This document shows positions 6,253 through 12,774 of a DNA stretch of 12,774 bases, piece after piece. Source of the DNA: Candidatus Atribacter alterifermentans (GTDB lineage: Bacteria > Atribacterota > Atribacteria > Atribacterales > Atribacteraceae). Made by a program: the position numbers and the translations under genes. The notes beneath the pieces are model-generated. The model was not told the DNA's origin. It saw nothing but the letters and a program-made list of their open reading frames with translations, and ran no database searches. The stretch is from NCBI GenBank assembly GCA_012517635.1, contig JAAYUP010000449.1, forward strand, positions 1-12,774, written 5' to 3'. Within the stretch, counting starts at the first letter, position 1; each line of letters begins with the position of its first letter.

Positions 6253-6418
6253 AAGTAATTAAAAAAATTCCTCAAAATATTCACACTTACCGTTTCTTCA
6301 ACAAGGATTGTTACAAAATAAAAGAAAAACCCAAGATATTGAATCTACTACCCTGTTTTCCTTATTCAAGAGGTATGGCATCGTTTGAATCGATAGTCTA
6401 TATTCAGGGTTAGGAAAA

Positions 6419-7411
6419 GTGAGTGAATCATTTCTTACTCTCAAAAATCTTACCAAAGAGTTTCAAGTTGGTACTTTTTTTTCTAAGGTAAAAATACTTG
6501 CTATTCAGGATGTTACCTTGGAACTTGAAAGAAAACCAACAGTTTTCACTTTAGTTGGTGAAAGCGGAAGTGGAAAAACCACCCTTGCCAATTTCCTCCT
6601 CAGAGTTCTCAAACCTACTGAAGGTTCAATTACTTTTCTAGGAAAAAACATAGAAAGCTATAAAAAATTTGAATTTATGAAGCTTGTTCAACCCATTTTT
6701 CAAAACCCTTATGAAACGTTCAATCCCTTGAAAAAAGTGGAAACCTATTTTTGTTCGGTAATTAAAAAGCTCCGCATCACAAGTGAAAATGGTCACTCTT
6801 TCGAAAAAGTGATTGAAAAAGCGCTAAGTTCTGTTGCTCTCACCTGGGAAGAGGTAAAGGATAAATACCCAAATGAATTTTCTGGTGGACAATTACAAAG
6901 GTTATCGATCGCCAGAGCATTAATGGTCAATCCAATGCTTTTAGTTGCCGATGAACCGGTTTCCATGTTGGATGCTTCTCTTCGAGTATTTGTTCTCAAT
7001 TTATTTAGAAAGCTCAAAGAAGAAAAGCAACTTTATATCATCTATATCACCCATGACCTGGCTACAGCATATTATATTAGCGATTATATTGGCGTTATGT
7101 TAAGAGGTTCTCTAGTAGAAGTTGGACCTGCCGAAAAAGTTTTGCTTAATCCTTTACATCCTTACACTGTCTTATTGAAAGAATCTGTTCCAAACCCCGA
7201 TGAGATAAAAAAGAAGCAAGAAGTGAGGATCAAGGAAGAACGCATTTTGGAGATCGAAGAATTCCTTGAACAAGGTTGTAAGTTCGCTCTTCGGTGTCCC
7301 TATGTTCAGGAAATTTGTAAAAAAGAAATGCCACAAGACGTAATTGTCGAGGGTGTTGCCGTAAAGTGTTGGCTTTATAGCAAAAAAAAGAAGGAGGGAT
7401 TTGATATGTGA
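6419..7411 (+). CDS. Opp/Dpp-type ABC transporter ATPase (DppF/OppF-like)
   Basis: The 330-residue ATPase powers an Opp/Dpp-class importer from the cytoplasmic side. It has Walker A GESGSGKTT (residues 47-55), Q-loop Q95, the ABC signature SGGQLQR (155-161), Walker B LLVADEP (174-180), a D-loop SMLDAS, and H-loop H212. The C-terminal extension is the oligopeptide/dipeptide type, with NPLHPYT (244-250) and four cysteines (C287, C293, C300, C317) in the CxxxxxCPxxxxxxC...C spacing known from this ATPase class. The start is GTG at 6419, with a modest TTAGGA before it; an in-frame TGA at 6386 rules out a much longer form. It is the first gene of the operon and is separated from its partner ATPase (11459-12457) by the binding protein and both permeases. 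Confidence 0.93.
   Translation: MSESFLTLKNLTKEFQVGTFFSKVKILAIQDVTLELERKPTVFTLVGESGSGKTTLANFLLRVLKPTEGSITFLGKNIESYKKFEFMKLVQPIFQNPYETFNPLKKVETYFCSVIKKLRITSENGHSFEKVIEKALSSVALTWEEVKDKYPNEFSGGQLQRLSIARALMVNPMLLVADEPVSMLDASLRVFVLNLFRKLKEEKQLYIIYITHDLATAYYISDYIGVMLRGSLVEVGPAEKVLLNPLHPYTVLLKESVPNPDEIKKKQEVRIKEERILEIEEFLEQGCKFALRCPYVQEICKKEMPQDVIVEGVAVKCWLYSKKKKEGFDM
7391..7398 (+). promoter_or_regulatory. Strong ribosome-binding site inside the end of the ATPase gene
   Basis: AAGGAGGG lies within the last codons of the ATPase gene, 9 bp before a GTG at 7408. The only ATG near it (7406) is followed at once by TGA, the ATPase stop. The GTG frame is therefore the only open frame placed to use this site. 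Confidence 0.5.
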
Positions 7412-7491
7412 AGAAAGAGTTTTTTGAATGGTTGATCGTCGAGTTTTCTTTGTGGGAAAAAAAGTTTATTAATTTGTTTAAGATGATTTAA
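7408..7491 (+). CDS. Putative 27-aa small protein between the ATPase and binding-protein genes
   Basis: A GTG start overlaps the ATPase stop (GTGA, 4-nt overlap) and lies 9 bp after AAGGAGGG. The frame reads MKKEFFEWLIVEFSLWEK and continues KFINLFKMI to a TAA at 7489-7491, where the ribosome site of the next gene begins. It fills the gap between the two genes almost exactly. The peptide is rich in Phe, Trp, Leu and Ile, and its charged residues (E4, E7, K18, K25 and neighbours) fall mostly on one side of a helix, so it could be an amphipathic, membrane-associated helix. It may instead only carry ribosomes from the ATPase gene to the binding-protein gene. I recognise no family. Start site, overlap and fit are seen directly; expression is inferred. 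Confidence 0.45.
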   Translation: MKKEFFEWLIVEFSLWEKKFINLFKMI

Positions 7492-7506
7492 AAGGAGGGA
7501 AATTTT

Positions 7507-9429
7507 GTGTTGCGGTGGCGTTTGGTTTGTATACTCACTATAGTTTTTTTGGTACTGGGTACCATTGCTTTTGCTCAGGAAATCCTCCCGGGAGTCCCCA
7601 GAAATGAAGTTATCATCATTGAAGATCCATCAGGTCGTTCTCTCGACCCAGGGAGATTTAACCTTTGGGGAGGAGGTTTGTTAAGTTATTCAACCGGTCT
7701 TCAGCAATTGTGTCTGGGAGCCTTATGGTATATCGACCCTGATGAAGGAATTGAAGGTGATCCCTGGATAAACCTTTTAGCAGCCGAACCTCCTGTTTAT
7801 AATGAAGACTATACAGAAATGACAGTAAAAGTGAGAGAAGGAATTCATTGGGGTGATGGTGTTCCATTTACAATAGATGATGTTATTTATACGGTAGAAC
7901 TTTTAAAAGCACATCCCGAGATGATTTGGGGTGCTTACATGCAGGTCAATGTAGCAGAATGTCAAAAGATAGATGACTATACAGTGAAATTTAAACTGAC
8001 TAAGCCTAATGGAAGATTCCATACTGTTTTTACGGTGAGATGGTCGGCTTGCTATATTCTGCCCAAACATATCTTCGAAAAGGCCGAAGATCCTCTCGCT
8101 TTTGCTTTTAATCCACCAATTGGAACCGGACCCTATGTTCTAAAATCTTTTGATCCGAACGGATATTGGTTCTTATGGGAATTGAGAGAAGATTGGGACA
8201 AATCCGATCTTGGCATAGCTTATGGCATAAAACCAGGGCCGAAATATGTTCTCTACAAAGGTATAGCGTCTCCTGAGAAAAAAGTAATGGATCAGATGGC
8301 ACATGAACTCGATATTGTTCATGATTTACCTCCAGAAGGAGCTATCACCCTTTATCAAAATAACCCTAAATGTGTTACCTGGTTTGATGGTTGGCCCTGG
8401 GCACATCCCGATCCAACCTTGCCTTCCTTGATAATGAACCATGAACACTTCCCTTACAACCTTAAGGAAGTGAGATGGGCGCTCACCTTATCTTTGGACA
8501 TTGTTCAAGTTGCTCTTCAGGCTTATAACGGTTGTGCCACTGTTTCCCCTATTCACGTTCCTCCCACTGGTTTGTACCCTGGATGGTATTTTGATAAGAT
8601 AGAGCCCTGGCTCAAAGAATTTACTCTCAAAATAGGTGGAGAAGATTATAAACCCTATGATCCAGAAATTTCTACGAAAATTGCTGACGCAGTAAGATAT
8701 GCATTCGGTCATAAGATACCAGATGATCCCCAGGAAATAAGAAAACTGGTTGGATACGGTTGGTGGAAATATGACCCCGAAGCCGCAGGAAAATTGTTGG
8801 AGGGGGCTGGATTTAAAAAAGATAGTAATGGAAAGTGGTTGTTGCCGGATGGGACCCCTTGGAAAATATCCATTTTGTGTGAAGCGGCTACACGTTCAGT
8901 AATGACGCGGGCTGCGGCAGCGGTTGCTGAACAATGGCGTCGATTTGGCATCGATGCTCAGATAGATGCAGTAGAACCAACCATGTTGTGGAACCGATTA
9001 AACTATGGAGAAGATCCCAATACGGTCTACTGGGCATGGTGTATTGAGACCTGGGGAGGACATCCAGATCTCTTCTGGTTCCTCGAATCCTGGCATTCTG
9101 ATTATTATCGACCCACTGGTCAGCTCACAGTTGCAAAAAATCCAATGCGATATAAAAGTGAACAGATTGACAAGGTCGTTGATGATTTAAGACAAACAGA
9201 TTTCTTTAAAGAAACTGATAAAATTATTGATCTCGGACTTCAATATATCAAAACCTGTGTAGAAGACATGCCTATCATTCCAATATTTTCATATAACGTA
9301 TTTACAGTTTGCGACGAAACATATTGGACTGGTTATCCAACCTCAAGTAATCCCTATACCAATCCAGTCCCAAATTGGGGAAATACCAGATTTATGTTTA
9401 TTAAAATACAACCTGTTGCAAAAGAGTAA
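7507..9429 (+). CDS. Extracellular binding protein of an Opp/Dpp-type importer (family 5), probably oligosaccharide-binding
   Basis: The 640-residue product starts at GTG 7507, 7 bp after AAAGGAGGG (7491-7499). A signal peptide covers residues 1-23, with likely cleavage at AFA then QEI; no lipobox is seen at that site. The mature part reads as a family 5 extracellular solute-binding protein: MTVKVREGIHWGDGVPFTID in the first lobe, KPNGRF, then IGTGPYVLKSFDP, and KLLEGAGFKKDSNGKW in the second lobe. The length and the C-terminal GYPTSSNPYTNP resemble, from memory, the Thermotoga-type family 5 proteins that bind cello-, manno- or xylo-oligosaccharides. With a GH51 arabinofuranosidase at the end of the cluster, an arabino- or arabinoxylo-oligosaccharide ligand is more likely than a peptide. 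That ligand is inference. Confidence 0.92.
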   Translation: MLRWRLVCILTIVFLVLGTIAFAQEILPGVPRNEVIIIEDPSGRSLDPGRFNLWGGGLLSYSTGLQQLCLGALWYIDPDEGIEGDPWINLLAAEPPVYNEDYTEMTVKVREGIHWGDGVPFTIDDVIYTVELLKAHPEMIWGAYMQVNVAECQKIDDYTVKFKLTKPNGRFHTVFTVRWSACYILPKHIFEKAEDPLAFAFNPPIGTGPYVLKSFDPNGYWFLWELREDWDKSDLGIAYGIKPGPKYVLYKGIASPEKKVMDQMAHELDIVHDLPPEGAITLYQNNPKCVTWFDGWPWAHPDPTLPSLIMNHEHFPYNLKEVRWALTLSLDIVQVALQAYNGCATVSPIHVPPTGLYPGWYFDKIEPWLKEFTLKIGGEDYKPYDPEISTKIADAVRYAFGHKIPDDPQEIRKLVGYGWWKYDPEAAGKLLEGAGFKKDSNGKWLLPDGTPWKISILCEAATRSVMTRAAAAVAEQWRRFGIDAQIDAVEPTMLWNRLNYGEDPNTVYWAWCIETWGGHPDLFWFLESWHSDYYRPTGQLTVAKNPMRYKSEQIDKVVDDLRQTDFFKETDKIIDLGLQYIKTCVEDMPIIPIFSYNVFTVCDETYWTGYPTSSNPYTNPVPNWGNTRFMFIKIQPVAKE

Positions 9430-9460
9430 TTGGTAACTTTCAAAAGAATTAATAGTACTA

Positions 9461-9494
9461 AAGCCTCCGCTTTTTCCATTTAAAGCGGAGGCTT
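9461..9494 (+). terminator. Perfect 13-bp hairpin after the binding-protein gene, no T-run
   Basis: AAGCCTCCGCTTT (9461-9473) pairs perfectly with AAAGCGGAGGCTT (9482-9494) around an 8-nt loop. No T-run follows on the plus strand (CCTGATAAG), so it is not a classical rho-independent terminator. It stands in the same place as the hairpin at 2972-3020, between a binding-protein gene and its permeases. It most likely protects or processes the binding-protein mRNA, or partly stops transcription. Confidence 0.7.
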
Positions 9495-9531
9495 CCTGAT
9501 AAGAAGGAGTTGAAAACAGGAGGAAAAATGG

Positions 9532-10566
9532 GTGGGTAATTTTCTAAAGTTTTTCTTAAAATATTTTTTAGGAAGATTTATAGTCTGCCTATTGGTGATT
9601 TTTGTGGGGATCACCATCACTTTTTTGATTCCTAGATTAATCCCTGGGGCGAGTCCTGCAGAGGTTGCTGTCAGGAGAGTACAAATGGCTGGATCTTATT
9701 TGCCACCTGAGAGTGTTGAAAAATTGAGGGATGAGCTATTAAGACTCTATGGATTAGAAGGATCAATGTTTCAACAATATTTTACTTATTGGCGAGAGCT
9801 GCTTAAAGGGAACTTAGGACCTTCTTTTGCATCTTTTCCGACGCCAGTCATCACCTTGATTTATAGGTCACTCCCCTGGACGGTGGGACTTCTCGTTTTA
9901 ACTGCTATGTTATCTTGGGGAATTGGAACTGTCTTAGGAGGAATAGCTACTTACAGGAGTAAAAGCCTTTGGGTTAAAATTTTTGAAATTCTTTCTAATG
10001 CTGTGCGACCAATTCCCTACTATATTTTTGCCCTCGCTCTTTTAATTATATTTGCATACATTTTGCGGTGGTTTCCAGCCGGAGGAGCCTTTCAGATTGG
10101 GATCGAACCGTCTTTTAGTTGGGTTTTTTTAAAAAGCGTATTGAAACACGGGTTTCTACCTGCTTTATCGCTCGTTATTATTGGCATAGGTGCTTGGTTC
10201 TTAAACATGAGGAACCTTACCTCAAACATAATACACGAGGATTATGTCGTTTTTGCCAAACAAATGAAGCTAAAAGAGTCACTGATTCTCAGAAGCTACA
10301 TTATGAAAACGGCTATGCCTGCTCAATTAACTGGTTTGGCTTTACAATTAGGGACAGTTTTTAGTGGTACCATTATTACTGAAATTGTTTTTAACTATCC
10401 TGGTCTCGGAACTTTAGCTTTTACAGCTATCATGCAGTCAGATTACAACTTGGTTATGGGTATTACCTTGTGCTCGATCGTGTCGGTGGCATTTGCTACT
10501 CTATTTGTTGATCTTTTACTACCCTTTATTGATCCAAGAATTCAATATACCGGTGGTACTTCATAG
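9532..10566 (+). CDS. Opp/Dpp-type ABC transporter permease B
   Basis: The 344-residue membrane protein has the usual order for DppB-type permeases: an N-terminal membrane segment GRFIVCLLVIFVGITITFLI near residues 14-33, IPG, a cytoplasm-facing LRLYGLEGSMFQQY region, GNLGPSF, and then the channel helices. The coupling loop is in DYVVFAKQMKLKESLILRSY, ahead of KTAMPAQLTG; compared with the common AKGL form the glycine is missing (AKQMKL). NYPGLG before the last helices is a family hallmark. The start is GTG 9532, 8 bp after AGGAGG (9518-9523). An ATG at 9528 is closer to that site but opens only a 3-codon frame. It pairs with permease C, 32 bp downstream. Confidence 0.93.
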   Translation: MGNFLKFFLKYFLGRFIVCLLVIFVGITITFLIPRLIPGASPAEVAVRRVQMAGSYLPPESVEKLRDELLRLYGLEGSMFQQYFTYWRELLKGNLGPSFASFPTPVITLIYRSLPWTVGLLVLTAMLSWGIGTVLGGIATYRSKSLWVKIFEILSNAVRPIPYYIFALALLIIFAYILRWFPAGGAFQIGIEPSFSWVFLKSVLKHGFLPALSLVIIGIGAWFLNMRNLTSNIIHEDYVVFAKQMKLKESLILRSYIMKTAMPAQLTGLALQLGTVFSGTIITEIVFNYPGLGTLAFTAIMQSDYNLVMGITLCSIVSVAFATLFVDLLLPFIDPRIQYTGGTS

Positions 10567-10598
10567 AACAAGGTGTCATTATAAGGAGAGCGCTGAGA

Positions 10599-11462
10599 AT
10601 GACTCGTATCGCTATTTTAGATACAATAAAAAGACTTTTTAAACACGATATACGGTTTAGAATTCCTTTGCTCATTCTTATCCCCTTAATAATTTTTGCC
10701 ATAATATCATTATTTTCGCCTTATGATTTTCGTGCATCCTATTATGTTCCGATCAATCGCCCACCCTCGTTGAATTATTTATTCGGAACCAACGGAAGAG
10801 GTCAGGATCTCTTCTGGATGATGACTTTTGCCTTAAAAAATTCGCTCATTTTCGCATTAGAAGTAGCTATCATATCCCGTTTAATAGCTGTAATAGTAGG
10901 TGTTATAGCCGGCTATAAAAGAGGAATAATTGATCAAATATTGATATTTCTTTGTGATTCTTTTATTGTTCTACCTATTTTTCCGATATTGATTTTTTTA
11001 AAACTTTTAACCAGAGAAATGAATCTTTCAAATCTTGCCTTGGTATTAGCTATGTTTGGTTGGCCTTGGGATGCGAGATTGATAAGATCTCAAGTTTTAA
11101 GCCTTCGTGAACAAAAGTTTACAATTACTTCCATATTTTCAGGGGAAAGCACCTTAGAATTAATTTTTCATGAATATTTACCGCATATACTTCCTATAGT
11201 ATTTGCCACAACCATTAATAATATGCTTTGGTCACTCGGTTTTGAAATAACTTTATCGGTACTTGGTCTCACTTCGTTGGATATTCCAACCATGGGCACA
11301 ATTACTTACTGGGCTATACAGCAGCAAGCTATGGTAACCGGCATATGGTGGTGGATCCTTTTTCCAATATTATTCATTATTCTTCTTTTTACCTCGCTTT
11401 ATCTTCTTTTTGTGAGCATGACGGACTTTATTAATCCACGAGCAAGGGTATTGACTAGATGA
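10599..11462 (+). CDS. Opp/Dpp-type ABC transporter permease C
   Basis: The 287-residue product has an N-terminal membrane anchor (about residues 22-40) and then the DppC hallmark FGTNGRGQDLFW, corresponding to the usual GTDxxGRD turn. Channel helices follow, then MFGWPWDARLIRSQVLSLRE leading into the cytoplasmic coupling loop, and EYLPHILPIV. The C-terminal helix ends in FINPRARV, the common end of these permeases. The ATG follows AAGGAGAG (10583-10590), and the stop overlaps the next ATPase gene by 4 nt (ATGA), so the two are translationally coupled. The coupling loop lacks the usual AAR..G residues (TITSIFSGEST). This differs from peptide-type DppC and may reflect a separate oligosaccharide branch. 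Confidence 0.92.
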   Translation: MTRIAILDTIKRLFKHDIRFRIPLLILIPLIIFAIISLFSPYDFRASYYVPINRPPSLNYLFGTNGRGQDLFWMMTFALKNSLIFALEVAIISRLIAVIVGVIAGYKRGIIDQILIFLCDSFIVLPIFPILIFLKLLTREMNLSNLALVLAMFGWPWDARLIRSQVLSLREQKFTITSIFSGESTLELIFHEYLPHILPIVFATTINNMLWSLGFEITLSVLGLTSLDIPTMGTITYWAIQQQAMVTGIWWWILFPILFIILLFTSLYLLFVSMTDFINPRARVLTR

Positions 11463-12457
11463 GTAAACTGCTGAAGACTGAGAAGGAAGAAACAGTTTAT
11501 ATAGAAATTGAAGATCTAAAAGCTTACTATACTACCGAGCAATATGGAATTGTAAAAGAGATCAAAGCGGTTGAAAATATTTCTATCAATATCGAAGGAA
11601 ATAGTTTTTTAGCGATAGTCGGAGAATCTGGATGTGGTAAAACAACTTTAGCCAGAGTATTATATGGAGCAGTCGATTCACCTCTCTCAATAATTGAAGG
11701 GAAAATTTGCTACCATTTTAATGACAAAAAATTTGAATTGTCTCCAACCAGCAATAGTCTAAAAAAAATCTGGTGGGAAAAACTTTCCTACATTCCTCAA
11801 GGTTCTTTGAGTGCACTGAATCCAATTCGAAGGTTAAAAGATATATTTTCCGATTTAGCTCTGTCTCATGGTAAAGCTTATGATGAACAAAAGGTTAAGA
11901 CTCACTTAGAAATGGTCAATTTGCCTTCATATGTCTTGCAAACCTACCCTTTTGAGCTATCTGGAGGAATGAGACAAAGGTGTGTTATAGCATTAGCTAC
12001 TTTTTTAAATCCAAATATAATTATCGCTGACGAACCTACCTCTGCTCTTGACGTGGTCACTCAACGTGATATTTTACAGCTCTTAAATAATATTCAGACC
12101 AATTTTAAAAGTACATTTATTTTTATTACTCATGATATATCGTTGGTTCCAGGTTTGGCTGATATGATGGCAATAATGTATGGTGGTTGTATCGTAGAGT
12201 TTGGATCGACTGAATCAATTTTTGTCAATCCCCTTCACCCTTATACGAAGTTTCTACTTTCGTCAATACCTAAAATTGGCGATAAAACTGAAAAAAAGCC
12301 GATACCAGGAAATCCTGTTAATCTTATCAATCCACCGGTTGGCTGCCGGTTTTCCCCAAGATGTCCCCTCGGAAAAGAGATTTGTACTGAATCTAGACCT
12401 AATTTGTTTAACATTGATACCCAGCAGCATCAAGTTGCATGCTGGTTATACCAGTAA
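11459..12457 (+). CDS. Opp/Dpp-type ABC transporter ATPase (DppD/OppD-like)
   Basis: The 332-residue ATPase is the partner of the one at the start of the operon; together they would form the heterodimeric motor. It has Walker A GESGCGKTT (residues 55-63), Q-loop Q114 in YIPQGSLSALNP, signature LSGGMRQR (167-174), Walker B IIIADEP (187-193), D-loop SALD, and H-loop H225 in ITHD. The C-terminal extension has NPLHPYT (257-263) and the cysteine set C296, C302, C309, C328, again as in the oligopeptide/dipeptide class. The GMRQR signature and SALNP after the Q-loop fit the D-type subunit better than the F-type. Its ATG overlaps the permease C stop. Confidence 0.94.
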   Translation: MSKLLKTEKEETVYIEIEDLKAYYTTEQYGIVKEIKAVENISINIEGNSFLAIVGESGCGKTTLARVLYGAVDSPLSIIEGKICYHFNDKKFELSPTSNSLKKIWWEKLSYIPQGSLSALNPIRRLKDIFSDLALSHGKAYDEQKVKTHLEMVNLPSYVLQTYPFELSGGMRQRCVIALATFLNPNIIIADEPTSALDVVTQRDILQLLNNIQTNFKSTFIFITHDISLVPGLADMMAIMYGGCIVEFGSTESIFVNPLHPYTKFLLSSIPKIGDKTEKKPIPGNPVNLINPPVGCRFSPRCPLGKEICTESRPNLFNIDTQQHQVACWLYQ

Positions 12458-12540
12458 GCAATCCCTTTGTTTTTTTATTAACTCGTTTATTCGTGTGTTT
12501 AAAAGAGATTGAAAGAGAACTATGTTAGGGAGGGAAGGTA

Positions 12541-12774
12541 ATGGATGGTTCTATAAAAGTATGGAATGTGAAAACCGGTGAAATAAACGATCTTATTTAT
12601 GGTCATTTCATTGAGCATTTGGGTCGATGTATTTATGGTGGTATTTATGATAAGAATTCACCGAAGTCTGATGAACGCGGATTTCGGAAAGATGTTTTAA
12701 AAGCTGTCAAGAAAATTCAGTGTCCAATTCTCCGCTGGCCGGGAGGAAATTTTGTATCTGCTTATCATTGGAAA
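12541..12774 (+). CDS. GH51 alpha-L-arabinofuranosidase, N-terminal part (runs off the window)
   Basis: The first 78 codons are in the window. IYGHFIEHLGRCIYGGIYD (about residues 19-37), followed by DERGFRKDVLKAVKKI and the barrel-strand motif LRWPGGNFVSAYHW (about 64-77), is the characteristic N-terminus of GH51 intracellular arabinofuranosidases, which release terminal arabinofuranose from arabinan and arabinoxylan fragments. The catalytic glutamates would lie beyond the window. There is no signal peptide, so it should act in the cytoplasm on imported oligosaccharides. The ATG follows a purine-rich AGGGAGGGAAGG (12527-12538). It lies 83 bp after the DppD-like gene with no clear terminator between, so it is probably part of the same operon and points to the importer's substrate. 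Confidence 0.92.
   Translation, partial: MDGSIKVWNVKTGEINDLIYGHFIEHLGRCIYGGIYDKNSPKSDERGFRKDVLKAVKKIQCPILRWPGGNFVSAYHWK

Larger units (their letters stand above)
5947..6418. other. Intergenic region between the two transporter modules, 472 bp
   Basis: No convincing gene is seen on either strand. The first 80 bp hold a possible terminator. A candidate promoter lies near 6078-6106. Three symmetric elements follow: TAATATAT-TAC-ATATATTA (6119-6137), TGTTGCAACA (6243-6252), and two TGAAT...ATTCA pairs (6340-6368 and 6386-6406). If the promoter is right, the transcript would carry a leader of about 300 nt before the first ATPase gene. Confidence 0.5.

Noticed and set aside
9528..9539. ATG at 9528 as the start of permease B
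   Set aside because: It opens only MGG followed by a stop. The GTG at 9532 is in the correct frame, 8 bp from the ribosome site.
10119..10364. 81-codon plus-strand frame inside permease B
   Set aside because: It is an alternative frame of a well-supported permease, with no motif of its own.
12201..12512. 103-codon frame overlapping the end of the DppD-like ATPase
   Set aside because: It is out of frame with the conserved cysteine and HPY motifs of the ATPase and has no ribosome site.
1..12774. CRISPR arrays, tRNA or rRNA genes, complete insertion sequences, phage genes
   Set aside because: I looked for regular repeats, tRNA-like arms and transposase-like reading frames and saw none. Nearly all of the window is accounted for by the genes listed.

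Overview
The window comes from an AT-rich bacterium (estimated by eye at under 40 % GC) that uses strong Shine-Dalgarno sites and a variety of start codons: ATG, GTG and probably one ATT. Almost everything in it concerns uptake and breakdown of carbohydrate. Two ABC importers with Sec-exported binding proteins, a Gfo/Idh/MocA dehydrogenase, an amidohydrolase and a GH51 arabinofuranosidase suggest a fermentative, sugar-using anaerobe of the Thermotogota or Atribacterota kind. That assignment rests on gene style and composition only; there is no rRNA or marker gene here.

Left edge (1-472). A minus-strand fragment of a type I periplasmic-binding fold (LacI-type regulator or sugar-binding protein) runs off the left end. 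It seems to lack its N-terminal half. The gap that follows carries a perfect 12-bp palindrome and a one-mismatch copy of it 143 bp away, both resembling LacI-family operators.

Module 1 (473-5946, plus strand). The order is a Gfo/Idh/MocA oxidoreductase, a family 1 sugar-binding protein, two MalF/MalG-type permeases overlapping by 4 nt, and an amidohydrolase (amidohydrolase_2 type) whose best start is an ATT codon behind a very good ribosome site. A strong hairpin with a T-run sits between the binding protein and the permeases. No ATPase is present, so one must be shared from elsewhere. A plausible but unproven reading is that a sugar or sugar acid is imported, oxidised by the dehydrogenase, and hydrolysed by the amidohydrolase.

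Gap (5947-6418). A 472-bp non-coding stretch holds a possible terminator for module 1, a candidate promoter and several inverted repeats.

Module 2 (6419-12774, plus strand). This is a complete Opp/Dpp-type ABC importer in the order ATPase (DppF-like), 27-aa small ORF, family 5 binding protein, permease B, permease C, ATPase (DppD-like). It is followed by the start of a GH51 alpha-L-arabinofuranosidase that runs off the right end. A second strong hairpin lies between binding protein and permease, the same place as in module 1. The GH51 neighbour suggests that this importer carries arabinose-containing oligosaccharides rather than peptides.

I saw no tRNA, rRNA, CRISPR array or complete insertion sequence.
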